NCBI RefSeq assembly: GCF_004335085.1
Contig: NZ_RQRS01000011.1
Coordinates: 62,001 to 126,000 of the forward strand
Length of the DNA: 64,000 bases
DNA from: Pedobacter nototheniae
Lineage (GTDB): Bacteria; Bacteroidota; Bacteroidia; Sphingobacteriales; Sphingobacteriaceae
Direction: 5' to 3'
The notes under the pieces are model-generated. The model saw nothing but the letters and a program-made list of their open reading frames with translations, did no database searches and was not told the DNA's origin. The translations under genes were made by a program, and so were the position numbers. Below, piece after piece: positions 8,436 to 15,966 of this stretch; positions within the stretch are counted from its first letter, which is position 1; the number at the start of each line of letters is the position of its first letter.

Positions 8436-9161
8436 ATGATAAAGTTTTTAAGACATTTACACCGGGTTTGGTTTTTATTCTGGATATTATTTTTCTTCTT
8501 ATTGTTTTACCCAATTTATTTTCTGACTTCCAGAAGCCCGAAGTATTATAGCATTTTAAATTTTTTCAGAAAGGCGAACAGTTTTCTATGCAGCCTGCTT
8601 TCAGGAGTATTTTTTAATTATCATTTTGAAGAGCGGTTAAATTCTAACCAAACATATATTTATTGCGCCAACCATAGTTCGAACCTGGATATTATGATTT
8701 TTTGCATTTTAGCAAAAGGTAAATATCATTTTATGGGTAAGGATGAATTATTAAATAACCCTGTTTTGGGTATATTTTTTAAAACGATAGATATTTCCGT
8801 AAATCGGGATAGTAAAATTTCAGCATTCAGAGCTTTTAAAAAAGCAGGAGATAACCTTGAAAAAGGTATGAGTTTAATTATTTTTCCTGAGGGTAAGATT
8901 GATGACCATTATCCACCTAAACTGGGCGAATTTAAAAATGGCCCGTTTCGATTAGCCATTGATAAAAATATTCCATTAGTGCCGGTAAGTATTGCAAATA
9001 TTTGGCAAATTAATTGGGATGATGGCGCAAAGTATGGAAGTAAGCCCGGAATTTGCGATATTTACGTCCACAAACCCATTAATACAGCAGGATTAACACC
9101 TAATGATTCTGACGTTTTAAAAGAAAAGGTTTATAAATTAATAGATAGCAGATTAATATAA
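8436..9161 (+). CDS. plsC: 1-acyl-sn-glycerol-3-phosphate acyltransferase (PlsC family)
   Basis: Adds the second acyl chain to lysophosphatidic acid, giving phosphatidic acid for membrane lipids. The 241-residue protein has a hydrophobic N-terminal membrane segment (VWFLFWILFFFLLFYPIYFL), then the acyltransferase block I NHSSNLD (the NHx4D motif, near residue 80), the block around ISVNRDSKIS, the FPEGK motif near residue 148 and PLVPVSI further on. All four family blocks are visible. gatC follows after 4 bp, so the two genes are likely translated from one message. Some PlsC-type proteins act on ornithine lipids instead, which cannot be excluded here. Confidence 0.92.
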   Translation: MIKFLRHLHRVWFLFWILFFFLLFYPIYFLTSRSPKYYSILNFFRKANSFLCSLLSGVFFNYHFEERLNSNQTYIYCANHSSNLDIMIFCILAKGKYHFMGKDELLNNPVLGIFFKTIDISVNRDSKISAFRAFKKAGDNLEKGMSLIIFPEGKIDDHYPPKLGEFKNGPFRLAIDKNIPLVPVSIANIWQINWDDGAKYGSKPGICDIYVHKPINTAGLTPNDSDVLKEKVYKLIDSRLI

Positions 9162-9165
9162 TAGG

Positions 9166-9456
9166 ATGAATTTAGATGCAAAAACCATTCATAAAATAGC
9201 CGATTTAGCGAGAATTCATATCGACGAAAAGGAAGTAGATACGTTGATTCCGGAAATGAACAAGATTTTATCCTTCATGGAAAAATTAAACGAGCTAGAT
9301 ACTTCCGCCGTTAAGCCATTGGTTTACATGAATGAAACACCAAATGTTTGGAGGGAAGATATTGTGAAGCAGGAAATTTCTACGGCAGATGGTTTAAAAA
9401 ATGCAGCAAAACATACAGAACAGTTTTTTATGGTGCCAAAAATTATTGAGAAATAG
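9166..9456 (+). CDS. gatC: Asp-tRNA(Asn)/Glu-tRNA(Gln) amidotransferase subunit C
   Basis: The small subunit of the GatCAB complex, which amidates Glu-tRNA(Gln) or Asp-tRNA(Asn). It wraps around and stabilises GatA. The 96-residue protein shows the family pattern: IHKIADLARIHIDEKE at the N-terminus, KILSFMEKLNELDTS in the middle and the Pro-rich VWREDIV segment. gatA and gatB are not in this window, which is common because the subunits are often unlinked. It follows plsC after 4 bp. Confidence 0.93.
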   Translation: MNLDAKTIHKIADLARIHIDEKEVDTLIPEMNKILSFMEKLNELDTSAVKPLVYMNETPNVWREDIVKQEISTADGLKNAAKHTEQFFMVPKIIEK

Positions 9457-9506
9457 AAAATCATTAACTTGTTTATCAGGCGAGTTAAATCTATTTTTAA
9501 AATCAT

Positions 9507-9536
9507 TGTAACATAAGTAACCTTACCTGTGTCTAA
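9507..9536 (+). promoter_or_regulatory. ECF-type promoter candidate of the ABC ATPase gene
   Basis: TGTAAC (9507-9512), 15 bp, then TGTGTCTAA (9528-9536). Between them is TAACCTTAC. An almost identical arrangement stands before the ABC permease gene at 13656-13684. A GTAAC-type -35 and a GTC-type -10 are typical of ECF sigma factor promoters. The start codon is 15 bp downstream. Confidence 0.55.
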
Positions 9537-9551
9537 AAAATAAAAACAAAC

Positions 9552-10310
9552 ATGCAGAAACCACTTATTACGATAAAGGAAATTGGACGTAAATATGTTA
9601 TTGGCACGGAGGTAATTCATGCCCTTAAATCGGTTTCTTTAGATATAAATAAAGGAGAATTTGTTGCTTTAATGGGGCCTTCAGGTTCGGGTAAATCCAC
9701 GTTAATGAATATTTTAGGCTGTTTAGATACCCCAACAAGTGGCACTTACATTTTAAATGATAAAGATGTAAGCCATATGACGGATGATGCGCTTGCAGAA
9801 GTTCGTAATAAAGAGATTGGTTTTGTTTTTCAAACATTTAACCTATTGCCACGCTCTACCTCATTAGATAATGTTGCATTGCCACTTATTTATGCAGGCA
9901 ATAGCAAAAAAGATCGTGATGCACGTGCCAAAAAAGCTTTAGAAAATGTTGGTTTAGGCAACCGTATGGATCATAAACCAAATGAGCTATCTGGAGGACA
10001 GCGCCAACGTGTTGCCGTTGCGAGGGCTTTAATTAATGATCCATCCATTATCCTTGCCGATGAACCTACGGGTAACCTGGATACCAAAACTTCCATAGAA
10101 ATTATGGGCCTTTTAGAAGAAATTCATAGTAAAGGCAATACCATTATTTTAGTAACCCACGAAGAAGATATAGCCCAACATGCCCACCGTATTGTACGTA
10201 TGCGTGATGGTTTGATTGAAAACGACTACATCAATACCGATATAAAAAATGTTTCGCCACGCTTACAAGCATTGAAGGATAGCGGTAGCGATTGGGAAAA
10301 AATAAACTAA
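9552..10310 (+). CDS. ABC transporter ATP-binding protein, MacB/LolD type
   Basis: The ATPase of a type VII (MacB/LolD-like) ABC system, which drives export or lipoprotein release through an FtsX-type permease. The 252 residues show Walker A GPSGSGKS (about 42-49), Q-loop FQTFNLLPR, signature [15 protein letters not shown], Walker [11 protein letters not shown]-loop NLDTK and switch histidine VTHEE. A C-terminal tail of about 25 residues follows the NBD. No permease gene is adjacent, but an FtsX-type permease at 13694 carries the same unusual promoter motif, which suggests that the two proteins work together. The substrate is unknown. Confidence 0.93.
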   Translation: MQKPLITIKEIGRKYVIGTEVIHALKSVSLDINKGEFVALMGPSGSGKSTLMNILGCLDTPTSGTYILNDKDVSHMTDDALAEVRNKEIGFVFQTFNLLPRSTSLDNVALPLIYAGNSKKDRDARAKKALENVGLGNRMDHKPNELSGGQRQRVAVARALINDPSIILADEPTGNLDTKTSIEIMGLLEEIHSKGNTIILVTHEEDIAQHAHRIVRMRDGLIENDYINTDIKNVSPRLQALKDSGSDWEKIN

Positions 10311-10324
10311 GGTTGATGGTATAA

Positions 10325-10383
10325 GGTTTAGGGCATAAGGCTTTGAAAACCCTAAACCCTAAACCTTTCGCCTTAAACCATTA
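10325..10383. repeat. Telomere-like heptamer repeats forming a hairpin
   Basis: GGTTTAGGG at 10325-10333 faces CCCTAAACCCTAAACC at 10350-10365, so the RNA can fold in two registers; AAGGC/GCCTT and a further TTAAACC extend the symmetry. It lies between the ABC ATPase stop and the cobalamin adenosyltransferase start. No T-run follows on the plus strand, so it is not a standard terminator. Confidence 0.55.
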
Positions 10384-10387
10384 TGGC

Positions 10388-10936
10388 ATGAAAATTTATA
10401 CTAAAACAGGTGATAAGGGGCAAACGTCCTTAATAGGAGGTACCCGTGTACCCAAATATCATCTTCGGATAGAAGCATACGGCACTGTTGATGAATTAAA
10501 CTCTTACCTGGGTTTAATTATGTGTCAGAATATTGATTCTCATCATCAACAATTATTAAAAGAAATTCAGGATCGTTTATTTACCGTTGGAGCATCGCTT
10601 GCTGCAGATCCGGAGAAATCAAAAATGAAAATTCCTGATTTGCATGAAGCCGATATTTTGTTGCTTGAAAGTGAAATGGATGCCATGAATGAAGTTTTAC
10701 CAGCACTTAAACATTTTGTTTTACCCGGCGGAAATACCGTGGTTTCGTATTGCCATATTGCCAGATGTGTATGCCGAAGGGCAGAAAGATTAACAGTAGA
10801 ATTGGCGCAAGATAGTTTTGTTGAAGAGAAAGTAACCATTTATTTAAACCGTTTGAGCGATTATTTATTTGTTTTGGCACGAAAACTGACTATGGATTTC
10901 AATGCAGAAGAAAACATTTGGATACCGCGAGTTTAA
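10388..10936 (+). CDS. Cob(I)yrinic acid a,c-diamide adenosyltransferase (PduO type)
   Basis: Transfers the adenosyl group of ATP to cob(I)alamin, making coenzyme B12. I chose the ATG at 10388, giving 182 residues that begin MKIYTKTGDKGQTSL, the conserved ATP-binding start of this family. A frame open further upstream (TTG at 10343) would add 15 residues encoded by the telomere-like repeat and is unlikely. Later motifs are GTVDELNSYLG, CRRAERLTVEL and LNRLSDYLFVLAR, all typical. I saw no cobalamin riboswitch upstream. The enzyme would supply adenosylcobalamin, the light-sensing cofactor of the CarH-like regulator at 27605, though this link is inference. Confidence 0.95.
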   Translation: MKIYTKTGDKGQTSLIGGTRVPKYHLRIEAYGTVDELNSYLGLIMCQNIDSHHQQLLKEIQDRLFTVGASLAADPEKSKMKIPDLHEADILLLESEMDAMNEVLPALKHFVLPGGNTVVSYCHIARCVCRRAERLTVELAQDSFVEEKVTIYLNRLSDYLFVLARKLTMDFNAEENIWIPRV

Positions 10937-11020
10937 TGGTGGAAAAATAAGTTTGTTTTGCTCAAAAATTTTAATATACTTTGCGAAATATTAAAAGTAA
11001 GAATTTAATTGAATTGATAT

Positions 11021-11242
11021 ATGTATTGGACACTAGAATTAGCATCGCACTTGGAAGACGCTCCTTGGCCTGCAACTAAAGACGAATTAATCGATTACGG
11101 TATCCGTTCAGGTGCCCCTGTAGAAGTAATTGAAAACTTACAGGCATTAGAGGATGACGGTGAGCCTTATGAAACTATTGAAGAAATTTGGCCTGATTAT
11201 CCAACTAAAGAAGATTTCTTCTTTAACGAGGACGAATACTAA
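11021..11242 (+). CDS. DUF2795-type small protein
   Basis: A 73-residue acidic protein with the pattern PATKDELIDYGIRSGAPVEVIENLQALEDD, which I recognise as a small helical domain (DUF2795) common in Bacteroidota, followed by an acidic tail ending in DEDEY-like residues (FFFNEDEY). It has its own strong terminator 12 bp downstream and codon use like its neighbours. It is probably well expressed, given the strong terminator and a near-consensus ATACTTTG stretch upstream. Function unknown. Confidence 0.8.
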   Translation: MYWTLELASHLEDAPWPATKDELIDYGIRSGAPVEVIENLQALEDDGEPYETIEEIWPDYPTKEDFFFNEDEY

Positions 11243-11254
11243 AATCAATAATGT

Positions 11255-11290
11255 AAAAAAGCCCTTTTGAATTATCAAAAGGGCTTTTTT
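11255..11290 (+). terminator. Intrinsic terminator of the DUF2795 gene
   Basis: AAAAAAGCCCTTTTGA pairs with TCAAAAGGGCTTTTTT around a 4-base loop, ending in a T-run. It would work on either strand. Confidence 0.9.
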
Positions 11291-11520
11291 ATTTTGTCAC
11301 TTTTTTGTGCGCAATATTTGTGTTAAAAAAGCATACTAAATTAACGTAAAACGAAGCTTAATGCAGATTAGCTATTGCTTTAGGTCTACTTTTATTATAG
11401 ATTTAAGATTGAGGTTTCAGAATAAAAACGTAAAGACATAAAGATTTTTTACATTTTTTAAACAAAGTCCATATGTGTGTGTTAATATCTCAACATTTAA
11501 TTACTAAAAAAATTAACACT

Positions 11521-11679
11521 ATGGGAAATTTATTGTATTTAGTCGCAGTCGTATTGGTTATATTATGGATTATAGGCTTTGTATTTCATGGCTTTGGCGA
11601 CGTAGGTGGCATTATCCACGTTTTATTGGTTATTGCAGTTATTGCAATTTTACTTAAGATAATAGGAAGAGCATCATAA
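11521..11679 (+). CDS. Small membrane protein of the lmo0937 type
   Basis: A 52-residue protein starting MGNLLYLVAVVLVILWIIGF, with two hydrophobic helices separated by HGFGDVGGIIH. This matches a widespread family of short two-helix membrane proteins (lmo0937/DUF5670) often linked to envelope stress. The ATG at 11521 is chosen because upstream in-frame sequence (from 11473) is AT-rich and unlike this family. It ends two bases before a strong bidirectional terminator. Function unknown. Confidence 0.8.
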   Translation: MGNLLYLVAVVLVILWIIGFVFHGFGDVGGIIHVLLVIAVIAILLKIIGRAS

Positions 11680-11718
11680 AAAAAATCCTCCCGGTTTATA
11701 ATCGGGAGGATTTTTTTT
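11677..11718. terminator. Bidirectional intrinsic terminator
   Basis: AAAAAAATCCTCCCG and CGGGAGGATTTTTTTT form a long GC stem between the convergent small membrane protein gene and ispD. Poly-A and poly-T on the two sides let it stop transcription in both directions. It overlaps the last codons of ispD. Confidence 0.9.
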
Positions 11719-12376
11719 GAAGGATCATTTCTGCAAAATCAAGATCTGCAGGGTAAGTTATTTTAATATTATTTCTTTCGCCCTCTGCAATATTTATCGA
11801 GTATCCGGCGGCTTCAACTACACTTGCATCATCAGTAAAATTAAAGTTGAAATCTTGCTGATAAGCTTCCTTTAATATTGTTAAGCTAAAGGTTTGTGGT
11901 GTTTGCACCAAGTAAATTTCATTGCGACTTAAAGCAGTGGTTTTTCCATCCTTCAGTATTCTCACACTATCACTTGATGAAACCGCGGCAACAATATTGC
12001 CGGTTTCTGCCGCTTTTTCAAAACACCTATCAATAAGTTGCTTAGTGCTTAATGGTCTAACAGCATCGTGTATAGCAACAAAACCATTTTCTGTAATGCT
12101 ATCAAGGGCATTTTTAACAGAATGGAAGCGTTCGTTTCCGCCTGCAATTACCTGATGTTTAATTGTAAAGTTAAAATCCTTGCAAAGCTGGGCCCAGTAA
12201 TTATGCTGACTTTTATTTAATACAACTAAGATTTCTGGAGTATAATCGCTTTGCGAAAAAGCAGTTATGGTATGCATTAAAACCGGAAGGTTTTGCAATA
12301 AAAGGAATTGTTTTGGGATTTCGGTTTGCATCCGGTTTCCCGAACCACCGGCTACTATAACAGCGTAGTGTTTCAT
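11696..12376 (-). CDS. ispD: 2-C-methyl-D-erythritol 4-phosphate cytidylyltransferase
   Basis: Third step of the non-mevalonate (MEP) isoprenoid pathway: MEP plus CTP gives CDP-ME. With the start at 12376 the protein has 226 residues and begins MKHYAVIVAGGSGNRM, the nucleotide-binding start of the family; a frame open four codons further up is less likely. Further motifs are QFLLLQNLPVLMHTI, VAIHDAVRPL and FNFTDDASVVEAAG (the C-terminal TDDAS motif). Its product feeds the idi/crtB carotenoid genes at 28498-29866. A hairpin overlapping the leader (12377-12433) could affect its translation. Confidence 0.95.
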   Translation of the reverse strand: MKHYAVIVAGGSGNRMQTEIPKQFLLLQNLPVLMHTITAFSQSDYTPEILVVLNKSQHNYWAQLCKDFNFTIKHQVIAGGNERFHSVKNALDSITENGFVAIHDAVRPLSTKQLIDRCFEKAAETGNIVAAVSSSDSVRILKDGKTTALSRNEIYLVQTPQTFSLTILKEAYQQDFNFNFTDDASVVEAAGYSINIAEGERNNIKITYPADLDFAEMILQKKSSRL

Positions 12377-12433
12377 AACAAGTATCAATATTTAAGAATA
12401 ACAAGTACCAGAAAAACCCCTGATACTTGTTAT
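12377..12433. repeat. AACAAGTATCA repeat and hairpin before ispD
   Basis: AACAAGTA occurs at 12377-12384 and 12400-12407, and its complement TACTTGTT at 12424-12431. ATAACAAGTA-C-CAG (12399 onward) pairs with CTG-A-TACTTGTTAT ending at 12433, a stem of about 13 bp. On the minus strand it lies between the queA stop and the ispD start codon, and could attenuate ispD or terminate queA. Confidence 0.55.
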
Positions 12434-12444
12434 TTGATACTAAA

Positions 12445-13494
12445 TTATATAATTAGCATGGCATCGCCATAGCTGTAGAATTTATATTTTTCTTTAACAG
12501 CCACTTCATAAGCATTCATTACATTTTCGTAACCACCAAAAGCACTAACCATCATCAATAAAGTAGATTCTGGTGTATGGAAATTGGTAATCATTGAGTT
12601 TGCAATACTGAAATCGTATGGAGGGAAGATAAATTTACTTGTCCAATCGTTAGCAGCCTTTAAAGTTCTGTTTGCCGATACCGCTGATTCTATAGCACGC
12701 ATAGAAGTTGTACCAACGGCACAAATTTTTCTTTTCTCCTCTAAAGCTTTATTTACAATATTGGCATCTTTTTGCTCGATAATAAACTGCTCAGAATCCA
12801 TTTTGTGTTTGGTTAAATCTTCAACCTCTACAGTTCTAAACGTTCCTAAGCCTACGTGTAAAGTAACTTCGGCAAAGTTAATGCCCTTAAGTTCTAAACG
12901 TTTCATTAGCTCACGACTAAAGTGTAAACCTGCAGTTGGAGCTGCAACTGCACCTTCATGCTTAGCAAAAATAGTTTGATAACGTTCTTTATCTTCAGCT
13001 GTAGCTTTACGTTTAATGTATTTAGGAAGTGGAGTTTCGCCTAAAATTTCAACGTTTCTTCTAAACTCTTCGTCAGTACCTTCAAATAAGAAACGAATAG
13101 TACGACCACGAGAGGTGGTATTATCTACAACTTCGGCAACTAATAAGTCATCATCGCCAAAATATAGTTTGTTACCTACACGGATTTTACGAGCAGGATC
13201 TACTAAAACATCCCATAAACGTAATTCCTTATTTAACTCGCGTAATAAAAATACTTCGATTGTAGCGCCGGTTTTTTCTTTATTACCGTATAAACGAGCA
13301 GGAAAAACTTTAGTGTTATTTAATATCATAACATCCTGATCATCGAAATAACCTAAAACGTCCTTAAATATTTTATGTTCAATTTTACCGCTGTCTTTAT
13401 GTAAAATCATTAAACGAGCTTCATCGCGTTGTTCTGCCGGATTATTGGCTACAAGAGATTCAGGTAAGTTAAATTTGAATTGTGATAATTTCAT
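12445..13494 (-). CDS. queA: S-adenosylmethionine:tRNA ribosyltransferase-isomerase
   Basis: Transfers the ribosyl part of SAM to preQ1 in tRNA, giving epoxyqueuosine. The 349-residue protein has the family start [18 protein letters not shown] and the motifs [40 protein letters not shown] and [16 protein letters not shown]. queG, which reduces epoxyqueuosine to queuosine, is at 48959 in this window, so the last two steps of the pathway are both present. ispD follows on the same strand after 68 bp. A TATTTTTG box lies 22 bp upstream. Confidence 0.97.
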   Translation of the reverse strand: MKLSQFKFNLPESLVANNPAEQRDEARLMILHKDSGKIEHKIFKDVLGYFDDQDVMILNNTKVFPARLYGNKEKTGATIEVFLLRELNKELRLWDVLVDPARKIRVGNKLYFGDDDLLVAEVVDNTTSRGRTIRFLFEGTDEEFRRNVEILGETPLPKYIKRKATAEDKERYQTIFAKHEGAVAAPTAGLHFSRELMKRLELKGINFAEVTLHVGLGTFRTVEVEDLTKHKMDSEQFIIEQKDANIVNKALEEKRKICAVGTTSMRAIESAVSANRTLKAANDWTSKFIFPPYDFSIANSMITNFHTPESTLLMMVSAFGGYENVMNAYEVAVKEKYKFYSYGDAMLII

Positions 13495-13516
13495 TCTTGA
13501 TGAATTTTTTGAGGTG

Positions 13517-13524
13517 CAAAAATA
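13517..13524 (-). promoter_or_regulatory. Candidate -7 element of queA
   Basis: TATTTTTG on the minus strand, matching TAnnTTTG, 22 bp before the queA start. No clear -33 box. Confidence 0.4.
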
Positions 13525-13655
13525 CGAATTTAATTTTTATTTTTCGTATTTAACAACGCTTTTACACTCATTTAAGTTTTATGTTAAATTATTATCTCTT
13601 GTTTATCCTGGTTTATAGTTTACTTATACAAAAATAACTAGTTTTGAAAATGAGC

Positions 13656-13684
13656 TGTAACCTTTTTAACGTTACTGTGTCTAA
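13656..13684 (+). promoter_or_regulatory. ECF-type promoter candidate of the ABC permease gene
   Basis: TGTAAC (13656-13661), 14 bp containing TAACGTTAC, then TGTGTCTAA (13676-13684). Matches the motif before the ABC ATPase gene at 9507-9536 apart from one base in spacing and a few spacer bases. The permease start codon is 9 bp downstream. Confidence 0.55.
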
Positions 13685-13693
13685 CCACTAATT

Positions 13694-14938
13694 ATGATAA
13701 TTTTTAGGCTGATAGGCGAGAGTTTCCGATTTGCATTTGATGCATTGCGCCAAAATAAGTTACGTACAATGTTATCGCTTTTAGCCATAACGATTGGTAT
13801 TTTTACCATTATTGCAGTATTTTCTGCAGTAGATACCTTCCGTAATAAGTTGCAGGCTAGTGTAGATAAACTTGGATCAAATACTATTTATCTTCAAAAA
13901 TGGCCTTGGAGTTTTGGTGATAATTATCCCTGGTGGAAATATATGAATCGCCCACAGCCATCTCTTCGCGATTTTGCCGCTTTGAGAGAAAGAATGGAAA
14001 ATGCAAATGGTATTACATTCGAAATTGCAACTAGTAACAGAACCATTAAATATAGAAGTAATTCAGTAGAAGGTATTACCGTTTCTGCCGCTTCTCAGGA
14101 TTTTAATAAAACCTGGAACTTCGAACTTCAAGCTGGTCGTTATTTTACCGAAAATGAAAGTAAAAATGGTACTCCAATTTGTTTAATTGGCGCTGATATA
14201 GCTGATGGTTTGTTTGGAGGTGAAGAACCTATTGGTAAACAAATTCAAATATTAGGCAGAAGAGTTACGGTTATTGGGGTTTTTAAGAAAGAAGGTGAGG
14301 ATATGCTCGGTACTTCTTTGGATAAAAGTGTAAATGTTCCAATAAACTTTGCCAAAGGAATTTTAGATATTCAAAACGAACGTTACGGTCCGCAAATTAC
14401 AGTAAGAGGTTCTGATAAAGTTTCTTTAGAAGAGGTTGAAAGCGAGCTACAAGGGTTAATGCGTTCAATACATAGAATAAAGCCTGGACAGGAAGATGAT
14501 TTTGCCTTGAATAAAACAACCATTTTATCTAATCAATTAGGCAAAATGTTCGATATGGTTAACGTAGCAGGATGGGTAATTGGTGGTTTCTCTATTCTTG
14601 TTGGTGGCTTTAGTATTGCAAATATCATGTTTGTATCCGTAAAAGAGCGGACTAATATTATAGGTATTCAAAAATCTTTAGGTGCAAAAAGGTACTTTAT
14701 ATTATTGCAATTTATTTTCGAATCGATCTCTCTTTGCATTTTAGGTGGTTTATTAGGCTTACTACTGGTTTATCTCTTTTCTTTACTCATTGGCGCTATT
14801 TTCGATTTTCATATAATTTTAGGCTTAAATAATATTATGTTAGGAATCAGTATCTCCGTAATTATCGGCACAATATCTGGTTTCTGGCCTGCTTATTCTG
14901 CTTCAAGATTAGATCCTGTAGAAGCGATTAGAAGTTAA
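13694..14938 (+). CDS. ABC transporter permease, MacB/FtsX family
   Basis: The membrane subunit of a MacB/LolC-type ABC system. The 414-residue protein has the family layout: one N-terminal helix (LRTMLSLLAITIGIFTIIAVF), a large periplasmic MacB-PCD-like domain (about residues 60-265), then three helices at the C-terminus with KERTNIIGIQKSLGAKRYFIL between the first two and FWPAYSASRLDPVEAIR at the end. No ATPase is encoded next to it. The ATPase at 9552 carries the same promoter motif and is the likely partner. The pair would mechanotransmit ATP energy to a periplasmic adaptor not seen here. Substrate unknown. Confidence 0.93.
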   Translation: MIIFRLIGESFRFAFDALRQNKLRTMLSLLAITIGIFTIIAVFSAVDTFRNKLQASVDKLGSNTIYLQKWPWSFGDNYPWWKYMNRPQPSLRDFAALRERMENANGITFEIATSNRTIKYRSNSVEGITVSAASQDFNKTWNFELQAGRYFTENESKNGTPICLIGADIADGLFGGEEPIGKQIQILGRRVTVIGVFKKEGEDMLGTSLDKSVNVPINFAKGILDIQNERYGPQITVRGSDKVSLEEVESELQGLMRSIHRIKPGQEDDFALNKTTILSNQLGKMFDMVNVAGWVIGGFSILVGGFSIANIMFVSVKERTNIIGIQKSLGAKRYFILLQFIFESISLCILGGLLGLLLVYLFSLLIGAIFDFHIILGLNNIMLGISISVIIGTISGFWPAYSASRLDPVEAIRS

Positions 14939-14954
14939 AAAGTATAAAAAATAT

Positions 14955-14989
14955 GGAAGGCAGGGTTTAATAAAATCCTGCCTTTTTTG
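14955..14989 (+). terminator. Intrinsic terminator of the ABC permease gene
   Basis: AAGGCAGG (14957-14964) pairs with CCTGCCTT (14977-14984), followed by TTTTTGTTTT. Confidence 0.85.
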
Positions 14990-15354
14990 TTTTAAATCAA
15001 GTTTATTGTTTTTTAAGATTTTAAGAATTAAACTATCGTTGTCGCTTCATACTTTGCAAGGATGTATTAATCTTTGTATCTAAACCCGATTTAGTGAATG
15101 CCACCGATATTTTATTGGGGCAGCAACGGGAGCGGGGCTGCTGTTTACTAAGTATGGCTGACAGTTCATTTTCAAATAATTTCCCCCATTTTAAAGCGAT
15201 AAGTTTTTTTTGTAAAAGCGGTGGCTGTGGTTCTTTTGAAACTTACTTCCTGCTTTCCGCTATATCCCGATAGAAAAAATCGAGGATGCCGCTTTAATCA
15301 GGTTTAATAATGAAAGTATTTATCAATAGGAGCCAAGATTTAATAAATTCTTAC
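14990..15354. other. Intergenic gap holding a dispersed repeat
   Basis: About 365 bp between the permease terminator and the hydrolase gene. It has no supported gene. Most of its right half is the repeat at 15245-15302; an inward-facing, partly similar block (CCCGATTTAGTG at about 15087 to AGCGGGG at about 15137) may be the other end of a composite element. Confidence 0.5.
15245..15302 (-). repeat. Intergenic palindromic repeat element, copy 2
   Basis: On the minus strand it reads AAAGCGGCATCC, a hairpin around CGATTTTTTCTATCG, then GGATATAGCG and GAAAGCAGG, matching the plus-strand block at 5310-5362. It is non-coding and lies between the ABC permease and a minus-strand gene. Confidence 0.6.
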
Positions 15355-15897
15355 CTATTCTGGAAGTAAAATGAACTCGTGTGTATTAATTACCTCAATT
15401 TTATGCTTTGCCGCAGTCGTTTCACTCCATAACCAATTGTAGTGGTTAATTAAGTTTACAGCATCTACATACGGCCTTGATGCTGTAGTATGAGCATCAG
15501 CAATTACGGTAACTTTATAATCTTTTGTCAAAGCAGATTTGATGGTAGAATCCACACAAAAATCTGTAGCACAGCCAGTAATTACTAAATCCGTAATGTT
15601 GTTTTCAGCTAGTATTTCCTCTAAATTAGTTTCATAAAATGAATCATTAGCTGTTTTATTTATAAATGTATCAGTACTGAACTGCGCTAATTCTGGTAAT
15701 AATTGCCATTCATGCGTATTTGGAACGAAACAATTTTCCTTAGAACCATCGTGCTGAATAAAAATTATCTTATTTCCATTTTTTCTAAAATGCGCTGCAA
15801 TCAAATTTATATTTTCGATTACGCACATGGTATTGTGCCTGGCAGAATAAGGGATAAAGCTTCCAATCTGCATATCGATAATTAACAATGCTTTCAT
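15355..15897 (-). CDS. Isochorismatase-family cysteine hydrolase
   Basis: With the ATG at 15897 the protein has 180 residues and begins MKALLIIDMQIGSF, the normal start of this family; a frame open 11 codons further up adds an unusual hydrophobic stretch. Catalytic Asp is in LIIDMQ, a candidate Lys is in INKTANDSF, and the nucleophile Cys is in VITGCATDFCV. The family includes isochorismatases, nicotinamidases and related amidases; sequence alone does not choose among them. The gene is downstream of the aminotransferase and behind its terminator, so it may be transcribed separately. Its 3' side faces the intergenic repeat. Confidence 0.88.
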   Translation of the reverse strand: MKALLIIDMQIGSFIPYSARHNTMCVIENINLIAAHFRKNGNKIIFIQHDGSKENCFVPNTHEWQLLPELAQFSTDTFINKTANDSFYETNLEEILAENNITDLVITGCATDFCVDSTIKSALTKDYKVTVIADAHTTASRPYVDAVNLINHYNWLWSETTAAKHKIEVINTHEFILLPE

Positions 15898-15904
15898 ATA
15901 GATA

Positions 15905-15949
15905 TTTTTTAAAAAGAAAACCCCCACCAAACTTTTGATGAGGGTTTAT
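15905..15949 (-). terminator. Intrinsic terminator of the aminotransferase gene
   Basis: On the minus strand AAACCCTCATCA pairs imperfectly with TGGTGGGGGTTT, followed by TTCTTTTT. It lies between the aminotransferase stop and the hydrolase start. Confidence 0.75.
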
Positions 15950-15966
15950 TATATGGTTTCAATGTA

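Noticed and set aside
10311..10387. Cobalamin riboswitch before the adenosyltransferase
   Set aside because: The gap is short and holds no B12-box (GCCACTG-type) sequence; only telomere-like repeats are seen.
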